From: an uncultured Clostridia bacterium
Lineage (GTDB): Bacteria; Bacillota; Clostridia; JAAYHZ01
Length of the DNA stretch: 42,966 bases
Assembly: GCA_937894465.1 (NCBI GenBank)
Contig: CALCRE010000199.1
Location: 1-42,966 of the forward strand
Direction: 5' to 3'
The translations under genes and the position numbers were made by a program. Below the pieces are notes generated by a model. That model was not told where the DNA came from, searched no databases, and saw only the letters and a list, made by a program, of their open reading frames with translations. Of the stretch, positions 22,678 to 31,431 are shown piece by piece (the stretch's first letter is position 1; each line of letters begins with the position of its first letter).

Positions 22678-24728
22678 ATACACAAAGAAATAAAGTATTG
22701 CATTGTGGGCGGGAAGCTGAAGAATTAAATATCGGCTTTATAGGGAACCCGAATAGCGGTAAAACCACACTTTTTAATGCTTACACCGGTGCTCGATTAA
22801 AAGTTGCCAATTGGCCGGGGGTTACTGTAGAGAAAAAAGAAGGTGCATTTAAATACCACAATCATGTATATAAATTGGTGGATTTACCCGGTATATACAG
22901 CTTGACTTCATATTCGTTAGAGGAAAAGATCAGCCGACAATTTATCTTAAGTGATGAGGTAGATGTCATTGTTGATGTTACCGATGCTTCTAACCTTGAG
23001 AGAAACTTATATTTGACTTTGCAACTAATTGAAATGGGTAAACCGGTGGTTTTGGCACTCAACATGATGGATATTGTTGAGGACAGAGGGATGGAGATTG
23101 ATTTACATCGTTTACCGGAAATGCTGGGAATTCCGGTGGTTGCGGTTTCCGCGACGAAAAAAACCGGGTTAGATATTCTGATGCATGCAGTATCTCACCA
23201 CAAGGAAATCTATCCGAATACCAAAGTGGTTGTATATAACGAAGTTATTGAAGATAAAATAGAACAGATCACACAAAGGCTTAAAGAACACGATCCTCAA
23301 GTGACGAATACACGCTTTTATGCTATTAAGTTGTTGGAAAATGATAGCGAGATCATGGAAAGCTGTCCCATCGATGTTTCTGATATCGTAGATCAAAGTT
23401 ATGAGTCAGAAATTATAAAAGAAAAATATGACCTTATAGAAGACATTGTAGAAGAGGTTCTTGTCAATAAACAAGAAAGAGCACAGCTTACAGATAAAAT
23501 AGACAGCATACTTACCCATAGAGTTTGGGGAATTCCCATCTTTGTAGGGATTATGGGTTTTGTGTTTTTGTTAACATTTGCTGTGGGTGACTCTGTAAAA
23601 GGGGTATTTGAAGGCTGGCTGGATCACTTCGGCAGGTGGGTGGAAGAAGGGCTTTTAACAGTCAATACAGGGCCTGTTCTGACATCCTTGATCATAGACG
23701 GCATTGTCGCCGGGGTTGGTACCATCTTAACGTTCCTACCTAATATAGCTATATTGTTTTTGGCATTAGCGTTTTTAGAGGATAGCGGTTATATGGCAAG
23801 GGTCACCTATGTCATGAATGGGACGATGAATAAAATCGGTTTATCGGGAAGAGCATTTATACCCATGCTACTTGGATTCGGTTGTACCGTTCCAGCCGTC
23901 ATGGCGGCTAGAACATTAGAAAATCAAAGAGATCGACTAAAAACCATCCTTATTACACCATTTATGTCCTGTAGCGCTAAAATACCGATTTATGTTTTGT
24001 TATCCGGTATGTTTTTTGGTAAATATGCGACTTTAGCTGCTTTTTCAATGTACATTATAGGATTTGTTGCAGGCCTTTTCACGGCATATGTTACAACAAA
24101 GATTGAAAACAAAGCGGATCAAGCAAAAGCTCCGAAAGAAAGCCCTGTTGTTAATCAGTTGTTAATTGAACTTCCGGAATACAAGAAACCCAATGCATAC
24201 AGTATTTCGATTTATGTATGGGAAAATATCAAGGCGTATTTGTCCAAAGCAGGAACAACCATTTTCTTGGCATCTGTCATTTTGTGGTTTGTCTTAAAAA
24301 CCGGGACAACCGGTTATGTAGAAGATATGTCCGAAAGCTTTGGAGCCATCATCGGGCGGTTCTTAGTGCCGATCCTTGCGCCGGCAGGCCTTGGATTCTG
24401 GCAGATGGGTGTATCCTTAATCGCCGGTTTAGCAGCGAAGGAAGTGGTAGTGTCAAGTATGGGTATCTTGTTTGGTATCGCTAACATTGACTCTGCAATA
24501 GGACTTAGTACAATGCAGCAAACACTTGGGGCTATGGGATTTGGGGCAATTAATGCCTACTCCATGATGATTTTTATACTGTATTACACTCCGTGTATTG
24601 CGGCTCTTGCTGTAATTGCACAAGAACTCAAATCAGTAAAATGGACAATGTTTGTATTTTTGTTCCAGTTGGTATTTGCTTGGCTGGCATCCGTACTGTT
24701 TTATCAAATAGCAGGCTTATTCATGTAA
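22668..24728 (+). CDS. feoB: Ferrous iron transporter FeoB
   Basis: FeoB (686 residues) imports Fe2+ across the membrane, gated by an N-terminal G domain. The G1 motif GNPNSGKTTLFN is at about residue 26, G3 DLPGIYSL at about 70, and G4 NMMD at about 130. The membrane part (about 280-686) contains the two Gate regions, with FLPNIAILFLALAFLEDSGY and GFGCTVPAVMAARTLE, the latter with the conserved Cys, plus later FMSCSAKIPIYVLL. The start ATG 22668 has AGGTGGG at normal spacing inside the feoA end. It is likely repressed by the neighbouring DtxR-family protein when iron is replete. Confidence 0.97.
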   Translation: MSVNTQRNKVLHCGREAEELNIGFIGNPNSGKTTLFNAYTGARLKVANWPGVTVEKKEGAFKYHNHVYKLVDLPGIYSLTSYSLEEKISRQFILSDEVDVIVDVTDASNLERNLYLTLQLIEMGKPVVLALNMMDIVEDRGMEIDLHRLPEMLGIPVVAVSATKKTGLDILMHAVSHHKEIYPNTKVVVYNEVIEDKIEQITQRLKEHDPQVTNTRFYAIKLLENDSEIMESCPIDVSDIVDQSYESEIIKEKYDLIEDIVEEVLVNKQERAQLTDKIDSILTHRVWGIPIFVGIMGFVFLLTFAVGDSVKGVFEGWLDHFGRWVEEGLLTVNTGPVLTSLIIDGIVAGVGTILTFLPNIAILFLALAFLEDSGYMARVTYVMNGTMNKIGLSGRAFIPMLLGFGCTVPAVMAARTLENQRDRLKTILITPFMSCSAKIPIYVLLSGMFFGKYATLAAFSMYIIGFVAGLFTAYVTTKIENKADQAKAPKESPVVNQLLIELPEYKKPNAYSISIYVWENIKAYLSKAGTTIFLASVILWFVLKTGTTGYVEDMSESFGAIIGRFLVPILAPAGLGFWQMGVSLIAGLAAKEVVVSSMGILFGIANIDSAIGLSTMQQTLGAMGFGAINAYSMMIFILYYTPCIAALAVIAQELKSVKWTMFVFLFQLVFAWLASVLFYQIAGLFM

Positions 24729-24782
24729 ATGACGGCTATAAATCTCATAAAAATCGTTACCAAAAAGAAAGGGGGAATATAT

Positions 24783-24938
24783 ATGTTAGCAATTGTAATA
24801 GGAGTTGTCATCGCGGGGTATACCGGATACTTGATTTATCGACAAGTGAAGAATTTAAAAGCGAAAAACTACTGTGGTCACTGTACAGGCTGTCCCTCGG
24901 CTATAGCTTGTAGCAGTATAAAAAAAGCAAGTGAATAA
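24783..24938 (+). CDS. FeoB-associated Cys-rich membrane peptide
   Basis: A 51-residue protein beginning MLAIVIGVVIAGYTGYLIY, a single membrane segment, then a basic turn (RQVKNLKAKN) and a Cys-rich tail YCGHCTGCPSAIACSS. This matches the small FeoB-associated Cys-rich family found after feoB in Firmicutes. AGAAAGGGGG lies 7-8 nt before the ATG, so an upstream in-frame ATG at 24729 is not needed. The Cys cluster could bind iron entering through FeoB. A terminator follows within 10 nt. Confidence 0.88.
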   Translation: MLAIVIGVVIAGYTGYLIYRQVKNLKAKNYCGHCTGCPSAIACSSIKKASE

Positions 24939-24946
24939 AGAGATTT

Positions 24947-24984
24947 AACCCGTTGATTTTTTTCACAAAATCAGCGGGTTTTTT
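24947..24984 (+). terminator. Terminator of the feo operon
   Basis: A 14-bp stem (AACCCGTTGATTTT with AAAATCAGCGGGTT, one G-U pair) with a 6-nt loop and a TTTT tail, 9 nt after the last feo gene. Its A/T-rich flanks may also serve the convergent gene ending at 24986. Confidence 0.88.
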
Positions 24985-24985
24985 G

Positions 24986-25411
24986 CTAGGGAATAGATTG
25001 TTTCATCTTTTTGTTCATCGCGTAAATAAGGAACACTCCGATGATCACCAACACAGGCTGTGACAAGTTAGGTTCGGCTTCGCTTTCTAATGATTTTAGA
25101 AATGGTGCAAAAGAAAAGTAATATACGCGAGTATCTGTTTTTACGGACATGTCACTGCCTCGGCGTGTTGTATGTCCGTTATGCGTTGTTCCGTTCTTAT
25201 CCGAAAAGGTATAATCTAAGGACCATTCATATCTTTGACTTACCGGTCTGTTATCGTCTGCTCCCCCGACTCGTCTTGTAGATACACTTGCAAAGGCTGT
25301 ATCACCAAAGAAAAACAACAATATATTCACAACCGCAATCAAGATAAGAGCAACACCAACGGTTGAAATTAAAATCCGCCATAGTATCCCTGAACCTCTT
25401 TTTTCGCTCAT
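24986..25411 (-). CDS. Small membrane protein, DUF3592-like
   Basis: A 141-residue protein with a hydrophobic segment at each end (about 10-36 and 115-133) and an extracytoplasmic loop between. The loop has SQRYEWSLDYTFSDKNGTTHNG and TRVYYFSFAPF, a pattern like the DUF3592 group, where a short beta-rich loop ends in YxPxxP. The ATG follows AAGGTGATGTC. It is the last gene of the minus-strand membrane-protein cluster. The function is unknown, and the family assignment rests on the loop pattern alone. Confidence 0.6.
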   Translation of the reverse strand: MSEKRGSGILWRILISTVGVALILIAVVNILLFFFGDTAFASVSTRRVGGADDNRPVSQRYEWSLDYTFSDKNGTTHNGHTTRRGSDMSVKTDTRVYYFSFAPFLKSLESEAEPNLSQPVLVIIGVFLIYAMNKKMKQSIP

Positions 25412-25433
25412 GACATCACCTTCAAAAATTAGT

Positions 25434-25635
25434 TTAACACAGCCGTTTGCCGCATTTACCGCAAAACCGGTTGCCGGTTACTACCTTTTATGAGGGCTTC
25501 CTCATAATGGATTTTAGCGATTGCAAGCGGAGTCTCTCTGTCGTAACCTTCCTTATTCGAATAGGAAAATATCCGGTTGGTGCAAATGCTTGCGGCAAAT
25601 TCAACCGCTTCAGTTTATGTATGAAACCGTTTCAT
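25434..25635 (-). pseudogene. Broken gene with C-terminal zinc-ribbon remnant
   Basis: AAAAGGAG precedes an ATG at 25635, but the frame meets a stop after six codons (MKRFHT). The same frame then stays open for about 50 codons (EAVEFAASICTNRIFSYSNK ... AIAKIHYEEALIKG). Near the end, AACCGG occurs twice 7 nt apart. Removing one 7-nt unit restores a frame ending NRFCGKCGKRLC, a zinc-ribbon-type CxxC tail. Both an in-frame stop and a tandem-duplication frameshift are therefore visible. It lies between a zinc-ribbon membrane gene and a small membrane gene. I do not recognise the original protein. Confidence 0.55.
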
Positions 25636-25648
25636 GGCAATTCTCCTT

Positions 25649-26341
25649 TTATTTAAACAATAGATTTTTGCATCGTTCACAGCGATCATTGTTCATGGAA
25701 TTCATCATAGCACAAACATTACAGTAAATGATGCGGTCTTTTGACTTGTCAAATTTTTCATATGTGGAGAACATAGGGTGAAAACGCACCCGATCTCCTA
25801 CAGAAAGATAGTCATACATAAACCGCCTACTATCCTTTTCAACAATGGTCTTTTTCTTACCTGCATCGGTTTTGATGACAGTGGTGTATTCCGTATAGGT
25901 GGTGCTGCTTTCCTCCGAAACCCTATTCTCATATCGTTTTTTATTGTATTGATTGACTACAGTACCGTCCCATATGGGCTTTTTAACACTTCGTAGAAAA
26001 AACAAATTGAATGCTAACATTACTAACGATATCACACCCCCCACCACAACCGCTTCTCCAAGTGGAAAATCATCCATGAGAAGTCCGGCGATTGGAAAGC
26101 CGATGAGGGGAACGAACACCAAAATCCATGCACAACCTACGAAGGTCTTCCTGTTTTTCTGTGCCGCCGCTAGTATTTCCGGATGGTTGTACCGGCTTGA
26201 AAAACCCACAAGACTTAATTGTTGCACATTAGGACTTTCCTGTGGAGCTAAGGATCCATTACTTTGCTGTATCTTTGCTCCGCATTCGGAGCAAAAGGCG
26301 GAGCTTTCCGATACATGATTACCACAGCGTTGACAAAACAT
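25649..26341 (-). CDS. Membrane protein with zinc ribbons at both ends
   Basis: A 230-residue protein. The N-terminus MFCQRCGNHVSESSAFCSEC is a standard zinc ribbon. Two hydrophobic segments follow at about 72-92 and 98-117. A hydrophilic region then contains EESSTTYTEYTTVIKTDAGK and a conserved-looking DYLSVGDRVRFHP. The last 25 residues hold a second ribbon (CNVCAMM...CERCKNLL). It has no catalytic motif, and its function is unknown. Such proteins often act as membrane scaffolds or envelope-stress factors, which is inference. It lies 35 nt downstream of the HExxH lipoprotein and is probably in the same transcript. Confidence 0.7.
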   Translation of the reverse strand: MFCQRCGNHVSESSAFCSECGAKIQQSNGSLAPQESPNVQQLSLVGFSSRYNHPEILAAAQKNRKTFVGCAWILVFVPLIGFPIAGLLMDDFPLGEAVVVGGVISLVMLAFNLFFLRSVKKPIWDGTVVNQYNKKRYENRVSEESSTTYTEYTTVIKTDAGKKKTIVEKDSRRFMYDYLSVGDRVRFHPMFSTYEKFDKSKDRIIYCNVCAMMNSMNNDRCERCKNLLFK

Positions 26342-26376
26342 AATATGATTCCTCCATAGACCTTAAATGAATCTGT

Positions 26377-28287
26377 CTATTTTGCTCCGCTGATGGTTCC
26401 CCAAGCTTTACCGCTAAAGTCATTCATGGTTGCAGAAAAAGATTGCCCGTCCGGCGAGAAGACAAATTGTGCACCGGCAATGTTGGCCTCACCATTAGAG
26501 CGGACGAAATAACTGCCGTTAATGTACTTGCTGTCGCCGTCATCTTTGCTGCAAACAATGTTGTAATAGGCTCCGTCGCCAAAATCCTTTTCATATAAAA
26601 CCACAGTTGTTACATCAATGTCAGCCCCGGATTCTTTTACTTGTAGAACTCCTGTGTATGTGCCTGAAAAGTCTGTCTTCTCAAAAGCCAGCTTAACCTT
26701 CACATCAAACTTTTCGGAAGTTCCTACGGCCGACTGTGAAGTGACAGCCACAAGGTAGACAGTATTTTTATCAGCAGAATCTTTTAGCCCGGTCAGTGTG
26801 TTGCCGTTGTTTTTTGCATTGCGGCCTATGGCGGAGATTACCGAAACGGAAGCACCTTTGCATTCAACAATCGGGTCTATGGAGTCCGGGAGATTTTTAA
26901 GCTCTTTATCGTCAACTGTTATGGCCACAAGTCGACATCCTTGACCGTTCATCGTTATGCAGGTTGTACCTAGGACAATCTCATCGTTGCTTTTGTTTTT
27001 TGCCTGTTCATCTTCTTTCGGAATGTTTAATTTTAATGTAGTGCCCACATCCTGACCATAGCCATTTGTGCTGATATTCTTATGAAGTACATAGGTGCTG
27101 TCTTGCCCGATCTGGCCTAAAGCTAAAGCGGTATAGTATTCGTGAGCCCATCCGGAAGGATCTTTGACAATAGAGATTAATGCTTCTTGTGTTCCGCCTT
27201 TTTCATAAACAGATTTGATCCATGTTTCATTACCTATTCTTTTACTCAAGAAAGATATTAACGGTGAGCGGGCATAACCGTCTTGAGCCGTGTCTTCAGA
27301 AGGCAATGCGCTGACAAACTGCTTTTCAAAGTATTGTGATGTGAGTGAGGTGTATGAGACATCGGAGGCTTTTGCCTCATAATAGGAAGCGGTGGCTTCA
27401 TCAATCCAGTCACTAGAAGCAAATATACCGGTATAGCAACTTTGAATATAATGGAAAAACTCATGCCACATTAAAGGATCAAGAGAACCGGACTTATATT
27501 TACCGGTGAAATTACCAATATTCAATGTAATGTCGCCAAAGAGGGGATGGTAAGATCCTGCATCGTTGATCTTTTTGATATGTACATTCATGGGGAAATC
27601 ATCCCCACCATATTGATAACCAAGGGATTTGTACTTCTCATATGTCTTTTCCAGATCGTCAAGGATTTCTTTTAATCCGGAAGAGCCAACCAGGCCATAA
27701 AAAAACTTACCTTGTGATTTGGTAGGATAATAAAGGCGGAAATGTCCATCCTTTTCATAGTAGATGGCGGAGGTAAAAAGGCCGATCTTCAACACCGTCT
27801 TTTTTATAGCGGTAGCGTTACCTTCCCTTGCACCGGTGTAAATAGGAGCTTGGGTCAGCTCTTTCGGTATAAAGCTTGCACTTGCAGTTTTGTCCGTAAC
27901 ATCGCAAGGTATATACAAGTACTCTATTCCCACGTAGCCGTTGTCATATTTACACTCGATCCCTATGCCGACAAGGAGTGCTTCGTCATCCGATCCGGTA
28001 TAGTCTTTTGGTAAGGGGAAGGTGACAGTCACATTTTGTGTGTAATCTTCAGGTAATGTAAGCTCATAAAGTTCCGAAGATAAGCCGCTTTCTTCTTCGG
28101 TTTTTTCGGTCTTGATTGTTTTCAATGAAGGGATATCACCTTCAGGAACATAGTTTTTACCAAAATCTACAGTCGTTCCACCTACTTGAATCAATCCGTT
28201 TTCCACCATAACGGTTTTATCGCATCCTATTAGTCCAACCGTCAATAACATTATTGTAATCAACATGAAAAATATTTTTTTAATCAT
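26377..28287 (-). CDS. HExxH-containing surface lipoprotein (putative metallopeptidase)
   Basis: A 636-residue lipoprotein: a hydrophobic leader ending in the lipobox VGLIGC (Cys22) indicates anchoring to the outer face of the membrane. Around residue 275 it has LMWHEFFHYIQSC, an HExxH zinc site, followed about 20 residues later by DWIDEATASYYEA with Glu residues suited to be the third ligand of gluzincins, as in the peptidase MA superfamily. A C-terminal beta-rich region (about 540-636, FSGTYTGVLQV...GTISGAK) resembles a small barrel or binding domain. The substrate is unknown. It is encoded between a small membrane gene and the double zinc-ribbon gene, with gaps of 15 and 35 nt. Confidence 0.78.
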   Translation of the reverse strand: MIKKIFFMLITIMLLTVGLIGCDKTVMVENGLIQVGGTTVDFGKNYVPEGDIPSLKTIKTEKTEEESGLSSELYELTLPEDYTQNVTVTFPLPKDYTGSDDEALLVGIGIECKYDNGYVGIEYLYIPCDVTDKTASASFIPKELTQAPIYTGAREGNATAIKKTVLKIGLFTSAIYYEKDGHFRLYYPTKSQGKFFYGLVGSSGLKEILDDLEKTYEKYKSLGYQYGGDDFPMNVHIKKINDAGSYHPLFGDITLNIGNFTGKYKSGSLDPLMWHEFFHYIQSCYTGIFASSDWIDEATASYYEAKASDVSYTSLTSQYFEKQFVSALPSEDTAQDGYARSPLISFLSKRIGNETWIKSVYEKGGTQEALISIVKDPSGWAHEYYTALALGQIGQDSTYVLHKNISTNGYGQDVGTTLKLNIPKEDEQAKNKSNDEIVLGTTCITMNGQGCRLVAITVDDKELKNLPDSIDPIVECKGASVSVISAIGRNAKNNGNTLTGLKDSADKNTVYLVAVTSQSAVGTSEKFDVKVKLAFEKTDFSGTYTGVLQVKESGADIDVTTVVLYEKDFGDGAYYNIVCSKDDGDSKYINGSYFVRSNGEANIAGAQFVFSPDGQSFSATMNDFSGKAWGTISGAK

Positions 28288-28302
28288 TAATTTCTCCTTG
28301 TT

Positions 28303-28812
28303 TTACCAATCCGTAATTTGAGTTTGTACACCGGTTTCGTGGCGAATTTTTTCTGCAATCTCCGCGACTTTCTGTTTATCAGATAAACTGTGTAAAAGCT
28401 CCACATGAAACTTCTTATTCTCCGCCCCGAAAATCAACCGTATATGCTCATGATCCATCTGAACATTGTTCAAACGAACTCCCCTGATACCGTCGCATCC
28501 CCATTTATAGACCTTATTTCCAAGGATCAGGCCGAATGTGGACACAATGGTTTCTTCTGTCATTCTTTTTTCGGTACTGTTATGAGTTGTGACAATGGAG
28601 GATGGAACAGTAAGAATCCGATTGTCATAAATCAATTTCGCCGTACTATATAACCGATTTTGTTGATATAATAAAACGAAGGAGATGATACTCAATAAAA
28701 CGCAAACAACCATCATCTTTGTTTTTTGGATTACAACGAATAACAAGGTAAAAAGAATGCAGACAATGAAGATCCACACAAATATGAGCCGTCTTCTTCT
28801 TATGGATTCCAC
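28303..28812 (-). CDS. Two-TM membrane protein of unknown function
   Basis: A 169-residue protein starting at GTG with AGGAGG about 11 nt upstream. The basic start ESIRRRR is followed by two hydrophobic segments (about 9-28 and 33-48), so both ends should be cytoplasmic. The remaining 115 residues (LIYDNRILTVPS...VRLNNVQMDHEHIRLIFGA) look like a small beta-rich PH-like fold, which I infer from the strand pattern only. It lies 15 nt before the lipoprotein gene, so the two are probably co-transcribed. I do not recognise a named family. Confidence 0.6.
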   Translation of the reverse strand: MESIRRRRLIFVWIFIVCILFTLLFVVIQKTKMMVVCVLLSIISFVLLYQQNRLYSTAKLIYDNRILTVPSSIVTTHNSTEKRMTEETIVSTFGLILGNKVYKWGCDGIRGVRLNNVQMDHEHIRLIFGAENKKFHVELLHSLSDKQKVAEIAEKIRHETGVQTQITDW

Positions 28813-28892
28813 CCTTTGGCTTCACCTCCTATTCTTGATACCATAATATGAAAGGAAGAGCTTGCAATCATCATCCAAAAGAATGATTTTGT

Positions 28893-28925
28893 AAAAAAAG
28901 CCCCTCATACTTTGGTATGAGAGGC
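28893..28925 (-). terminator. Terminator of the LuxR-type regulator gene
   Basis: An 11-bp stem (GCCCCTCATAC 28900-28910 with GTATGAGAGGC 28915-28925, one mismatch) with a TTTG loop. Read on the minus strand it is followed by a run of seven T. It lies 10 nt beyond the stop of the 28935 gene. Confidence 0.85.
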
Positions 28926-28934
28926 GAATAATCA

Positions 28935-30347
28935 TTATGAATCGGTATGATTCTTCAAAAGAGTGGTGATTAGCTCTGCACGGCTGCTAACGTCATATTT
29001 GGAAAATATGTTGCGTACATGTGTCTTGACGGTGCTTTCTGTGATAAACAACATGGCGGCAATTTCCTTGTTGGATTTTCCTGAAAGAATGACTTGTAAT
29101 ACCTCTTGTTCACGTTCGGTGAGGGGATCTTTCATTTGCGATTGGTTCAAAATTCCTTCTTGTCGGTCTTTATCCATCAGGTCAAAAGAATTCAAGTAAA
29201 CATGGCTTTTCAACAACAAAAGAAGCTGTTTGTTCAATGGAGGTAGCATCACGAGAGTGATGCATACTACGGTCAGTGCCATTACCGCAACTTCCGCTTT
29301 AGACAGATGAATTGAGGTAATGATGACACCTAGCACATCACCAAGGAGAACACCGAGGACATTGGCTGAAAGGCCGATTCCGAACACTTTGGCCGGATTT
29401 TTCGTATAGCTGAGCATTTCTCCGAGGATACTCCACCAGAAAAGATCAAATATACCGCAAGCACCAAGCATCAGCGTATCTACCACAAGGTAATCAATGG
29501 CTTCCCGTCCGAGTAGCATGAAAGTAATGAATGCCGCTATAATCATACCCATGCCGATATAAAGGAACAAGGAGCGGTGCATTTTGTTATGGAGGGGAAA
29601 ATTTCTCATAAAAGCGAGAGCTATAATATATGGGAGGGCCCAAAACCAGCTAACCAAACCGGTCAAGTGTTCGAATGCCGGGTTGATGACCTGATACATA
29701 AGCCCTGAATTGATTGTGATGATGACAACAAACAAGCATAGCACCAATAACGGCTTCTTTAAATCACTAACAGGCTTGTGGTTCATCTCTGTTAATGTTA
29801 CTTCATTTACATCGACAGGCAATTGCAAGGAGAGGACGCTGCCGATCACAAGGCATAGCATGGCGAGAAGCAATCCGATCATAGGGGATGCATTCATGGC
29901 CACTACATTGACTACTATCATAATTATATTTGAATATATAAGTACATCGGCGCAGGATTTGATTCTTTCGTTTTTTAGTGTAAAAGCTTTTAAGGAATAT
30001 CCCCAGATAGCTACTGTCCAACCGGCCAAAAATCCTAAAACAATCAACGCCAACATCCATAGAATAGACGGTGCAAAGAAAAAGGGTATAGTTGCGAGTA
30101 TACAGATTAACATACCCACTGCAACTGTGTGTTTTGCCGCCTGTTGGGATTTTATAAAAAAACCGCAGGTAAGCAAACCTGCAAGATGTGCAATGATTGC
30201 AGAAAGTATGTATGGATGTGCATTAACGCCGTAGACATCAATAATACTGTAAAGCACTTGCCCTTCAAACAAAAAGGACAACAGATAAGCGAAGACAAAA
30301 GAAAAAGAAACAACAGATAATAGACGGGGGTTAATCGGTTTCTTCAT
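28935..30347 (-). CDS. LuxR-type regulator fused to MFS-like membrane domain
   Basis: A 470-residue protein. The first about 390 residues form around twelve hydrophobic segments resembling a major-facilitator transporter. The last 65 residues form a LuxR/GerE helix-turn-helix: LTEREQEVLQVILSGKSNKE, then IAAMLFITESTVKTHVRNIF. Proteins of this layout are common in some anaerobic Firmicutes and Coriobacteria and probably sense a small molecule through the membrane part while bound to DNA at the membrane. It has its own terminator, so it is a separate unit upstream of the lipoprotein cluster, which may be its target. No ligand can be deduced. Confidence 0.85.
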   Translation of the reverse strand: MKKPINPRLLSVVSFSFVFAYLLSFLFEGQVLYSIIDVYGVNAHPYILSAIIAHLAGLLTCGFFIKSQQAAKHTVAVGMLICILATIPFFFAPSILWMLALIVLGFLAGWTVAIWGYSLKAFTLKNERIKSCADVLIYSNIIMIVVNVVAMNASPMIGLLLAMLCLVIGSVLSLQLPVDVNEVTLTEMNHKPVSDLKKPLLVLCLFVVIITINSGLMYQVINPAFEHLTGLVSWFWALPYIIALAFMRNFPLHNKMHRSLFLYIGMGMIIAAFITFMLLGREAIDYLVVDTLMLGACGIFDLFWWSILGEMLSYTKNPAKVFGIGLSANVLGVLLGDVLGVIITSIHLSKAEVAVMALTVVCITLVMLPPLNKQLLLLLKSHVYLNSFDLMDKDRQEGILNQSQMKDPLTEREQEVLQVILSGKSNKEIAAMLFITESTVKTHVRNIFSKYDVSSRAELITTLLKNHTDS

Positions 30348-30504
30348 AGGGATACCCTCCGTACATCGACGATTTTCTCCCTCATTGGTTCTTTCTGTAT
30401 GAAAATCAATCTGTCTTCGATGATTTTGTTTGCCATGAAAAGTACCTCGTCACAACATTTCTTTTTCTATATACTATTATATCGGTAAAAAAAACAATTG
30501 CAAT

Positions 30505-30532
30505 TTGTATTTGTTACTTTATAGATTATAAT
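30505..30532 (+). promoter_or_regulatory. Promoter of the predicted ATPase gene
   Basis: TTGTAT (30505-30510) and a perfect TATAAT (30527-30532) are 16 bp apart. Because transcription would begin near 30539, the in-frame ATG at 30533 cannot be the start codon, which supports ATG 30557. Confidence 0.65.
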
Positions 30533-30556
30533 ATGCTGTGGGAGGAGACATTTAGA

Positions 30557-31297
30557 ATGAACCGGTTGTTTATACAAAGCATTAAAAGAAAACAAGATCA
30601 TTGCGACGAATCAATGTATCCATATTGTTTACCTGTTGTGAGAAATCTTCAAGAACTTAAGATCAATAAAGCCGTTACATTTTTTGTTGGTGAAAATGGT
30701 ACCGGAAAGTCCACAATTATGGAAGCCGTTGCTATAAATTACGGTTTTAATGCAGAAGGGGGCTCCCGAAATTTTAATTTTCAAACACAATCAACCCATT
30801 CGAACCTTCATCAATCCATCACCTTAGGCAAAGGGATTCGGCACCCTAAGGACGGTTACTTTTTGAGAGCTGAGAGTTTTTATAATGTTGCTACGGAAAT
30901 TGAACGGATGGACGCAGAACCGTCTTTTGACGCAAAGATCAAAGAAGCATATGGAAGCAAGTCCCTTCATGTGCAATCTCACGGTGAGAGCTTTCTATCT
31001 CTTGTACAAAACCGTTTTTTCGGAAATGGTTTGTATTTGCTTGATGAACCGGAGGCAGCACTTTCGCCCTCACGTCAAATGACTCTTTTGGCTTTGATCC
31101 ATGCATTGGTGAAGAACAATTCCCAGTTTATCATTGCAACTCATTCACCCATTTTACTCTCCTACCCTGATGCAGATATTTATGTTTTGACTGAAGAAGA
31201 AATCGGGCTAACACCATACAAAGAAACGGAGCATTACACGTTAACAAGACAATTTCTAAACAATCCGGAAGGTATTCTAAAGCATCTCATTGATTAA
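30557..31297 (+). CDS. Predicted ABC-type ATPase (COG3910-like)
   Basis: A 246-residue soluble ATPase with the SMC/Rad50-like short form. The Walker A motif is VGENGTGKST (about residue 46-55), a signature-like region is SHGESFLSL, and Walker B is LYLLDEPEAALSP followed by the switch His in IATHSPILL. There is no transmembrane partner. It resembles stand-alone AAA-21-type ATPases whose role is unclear and which sometimes take part in DNA or defence functions, but no nuclease partner is adjacent. The GGGAGGAG RBS precedes ATG 30557. The ABC-F gene follows after 134 nt with its own leader. Confidence 0.82.
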   Translation: MNRLFIQSIKRKQDHCDESMYPYCLPVVRNLQELKINKAVTFFVGENGTGKSTIMEAVAINYGFNAEGGSRNFNFQTQSTHSNLHQSITLGKGIRHPKDGYFLRAESFYNVATEIERMDAEPSFDAKIKEAYGSKSLHVQSHGESFLSLVQNRFFGNGLYLLDEPEAALSPSRQMTLLALIHALVKNNSQFIIATHSPILLSYPDADIYVLTEEEIGLTPYKETEHYTLTRQFLNNPEGILKHLID

Positions 31298-31431
31298 CGC
31301 TATCCTGCTTTTATGTGATTTGACCTGTTCATGCTCTTTGTGTTATTTTGTTTATTGTTGTATGATGATACAATATGTAAAACAGTCATGAAAGTTTTTA
31401 TCATATAAAATTGAATTAACTAGGGAGATTT

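Noticed and set aside
31358..31373. TTGTAT-GATG-ATACAA palindrome before the ABC-F gene
   Set aside because: Six-base A/T-rich arms are expected by chance, and I could not place a good promoter around it.
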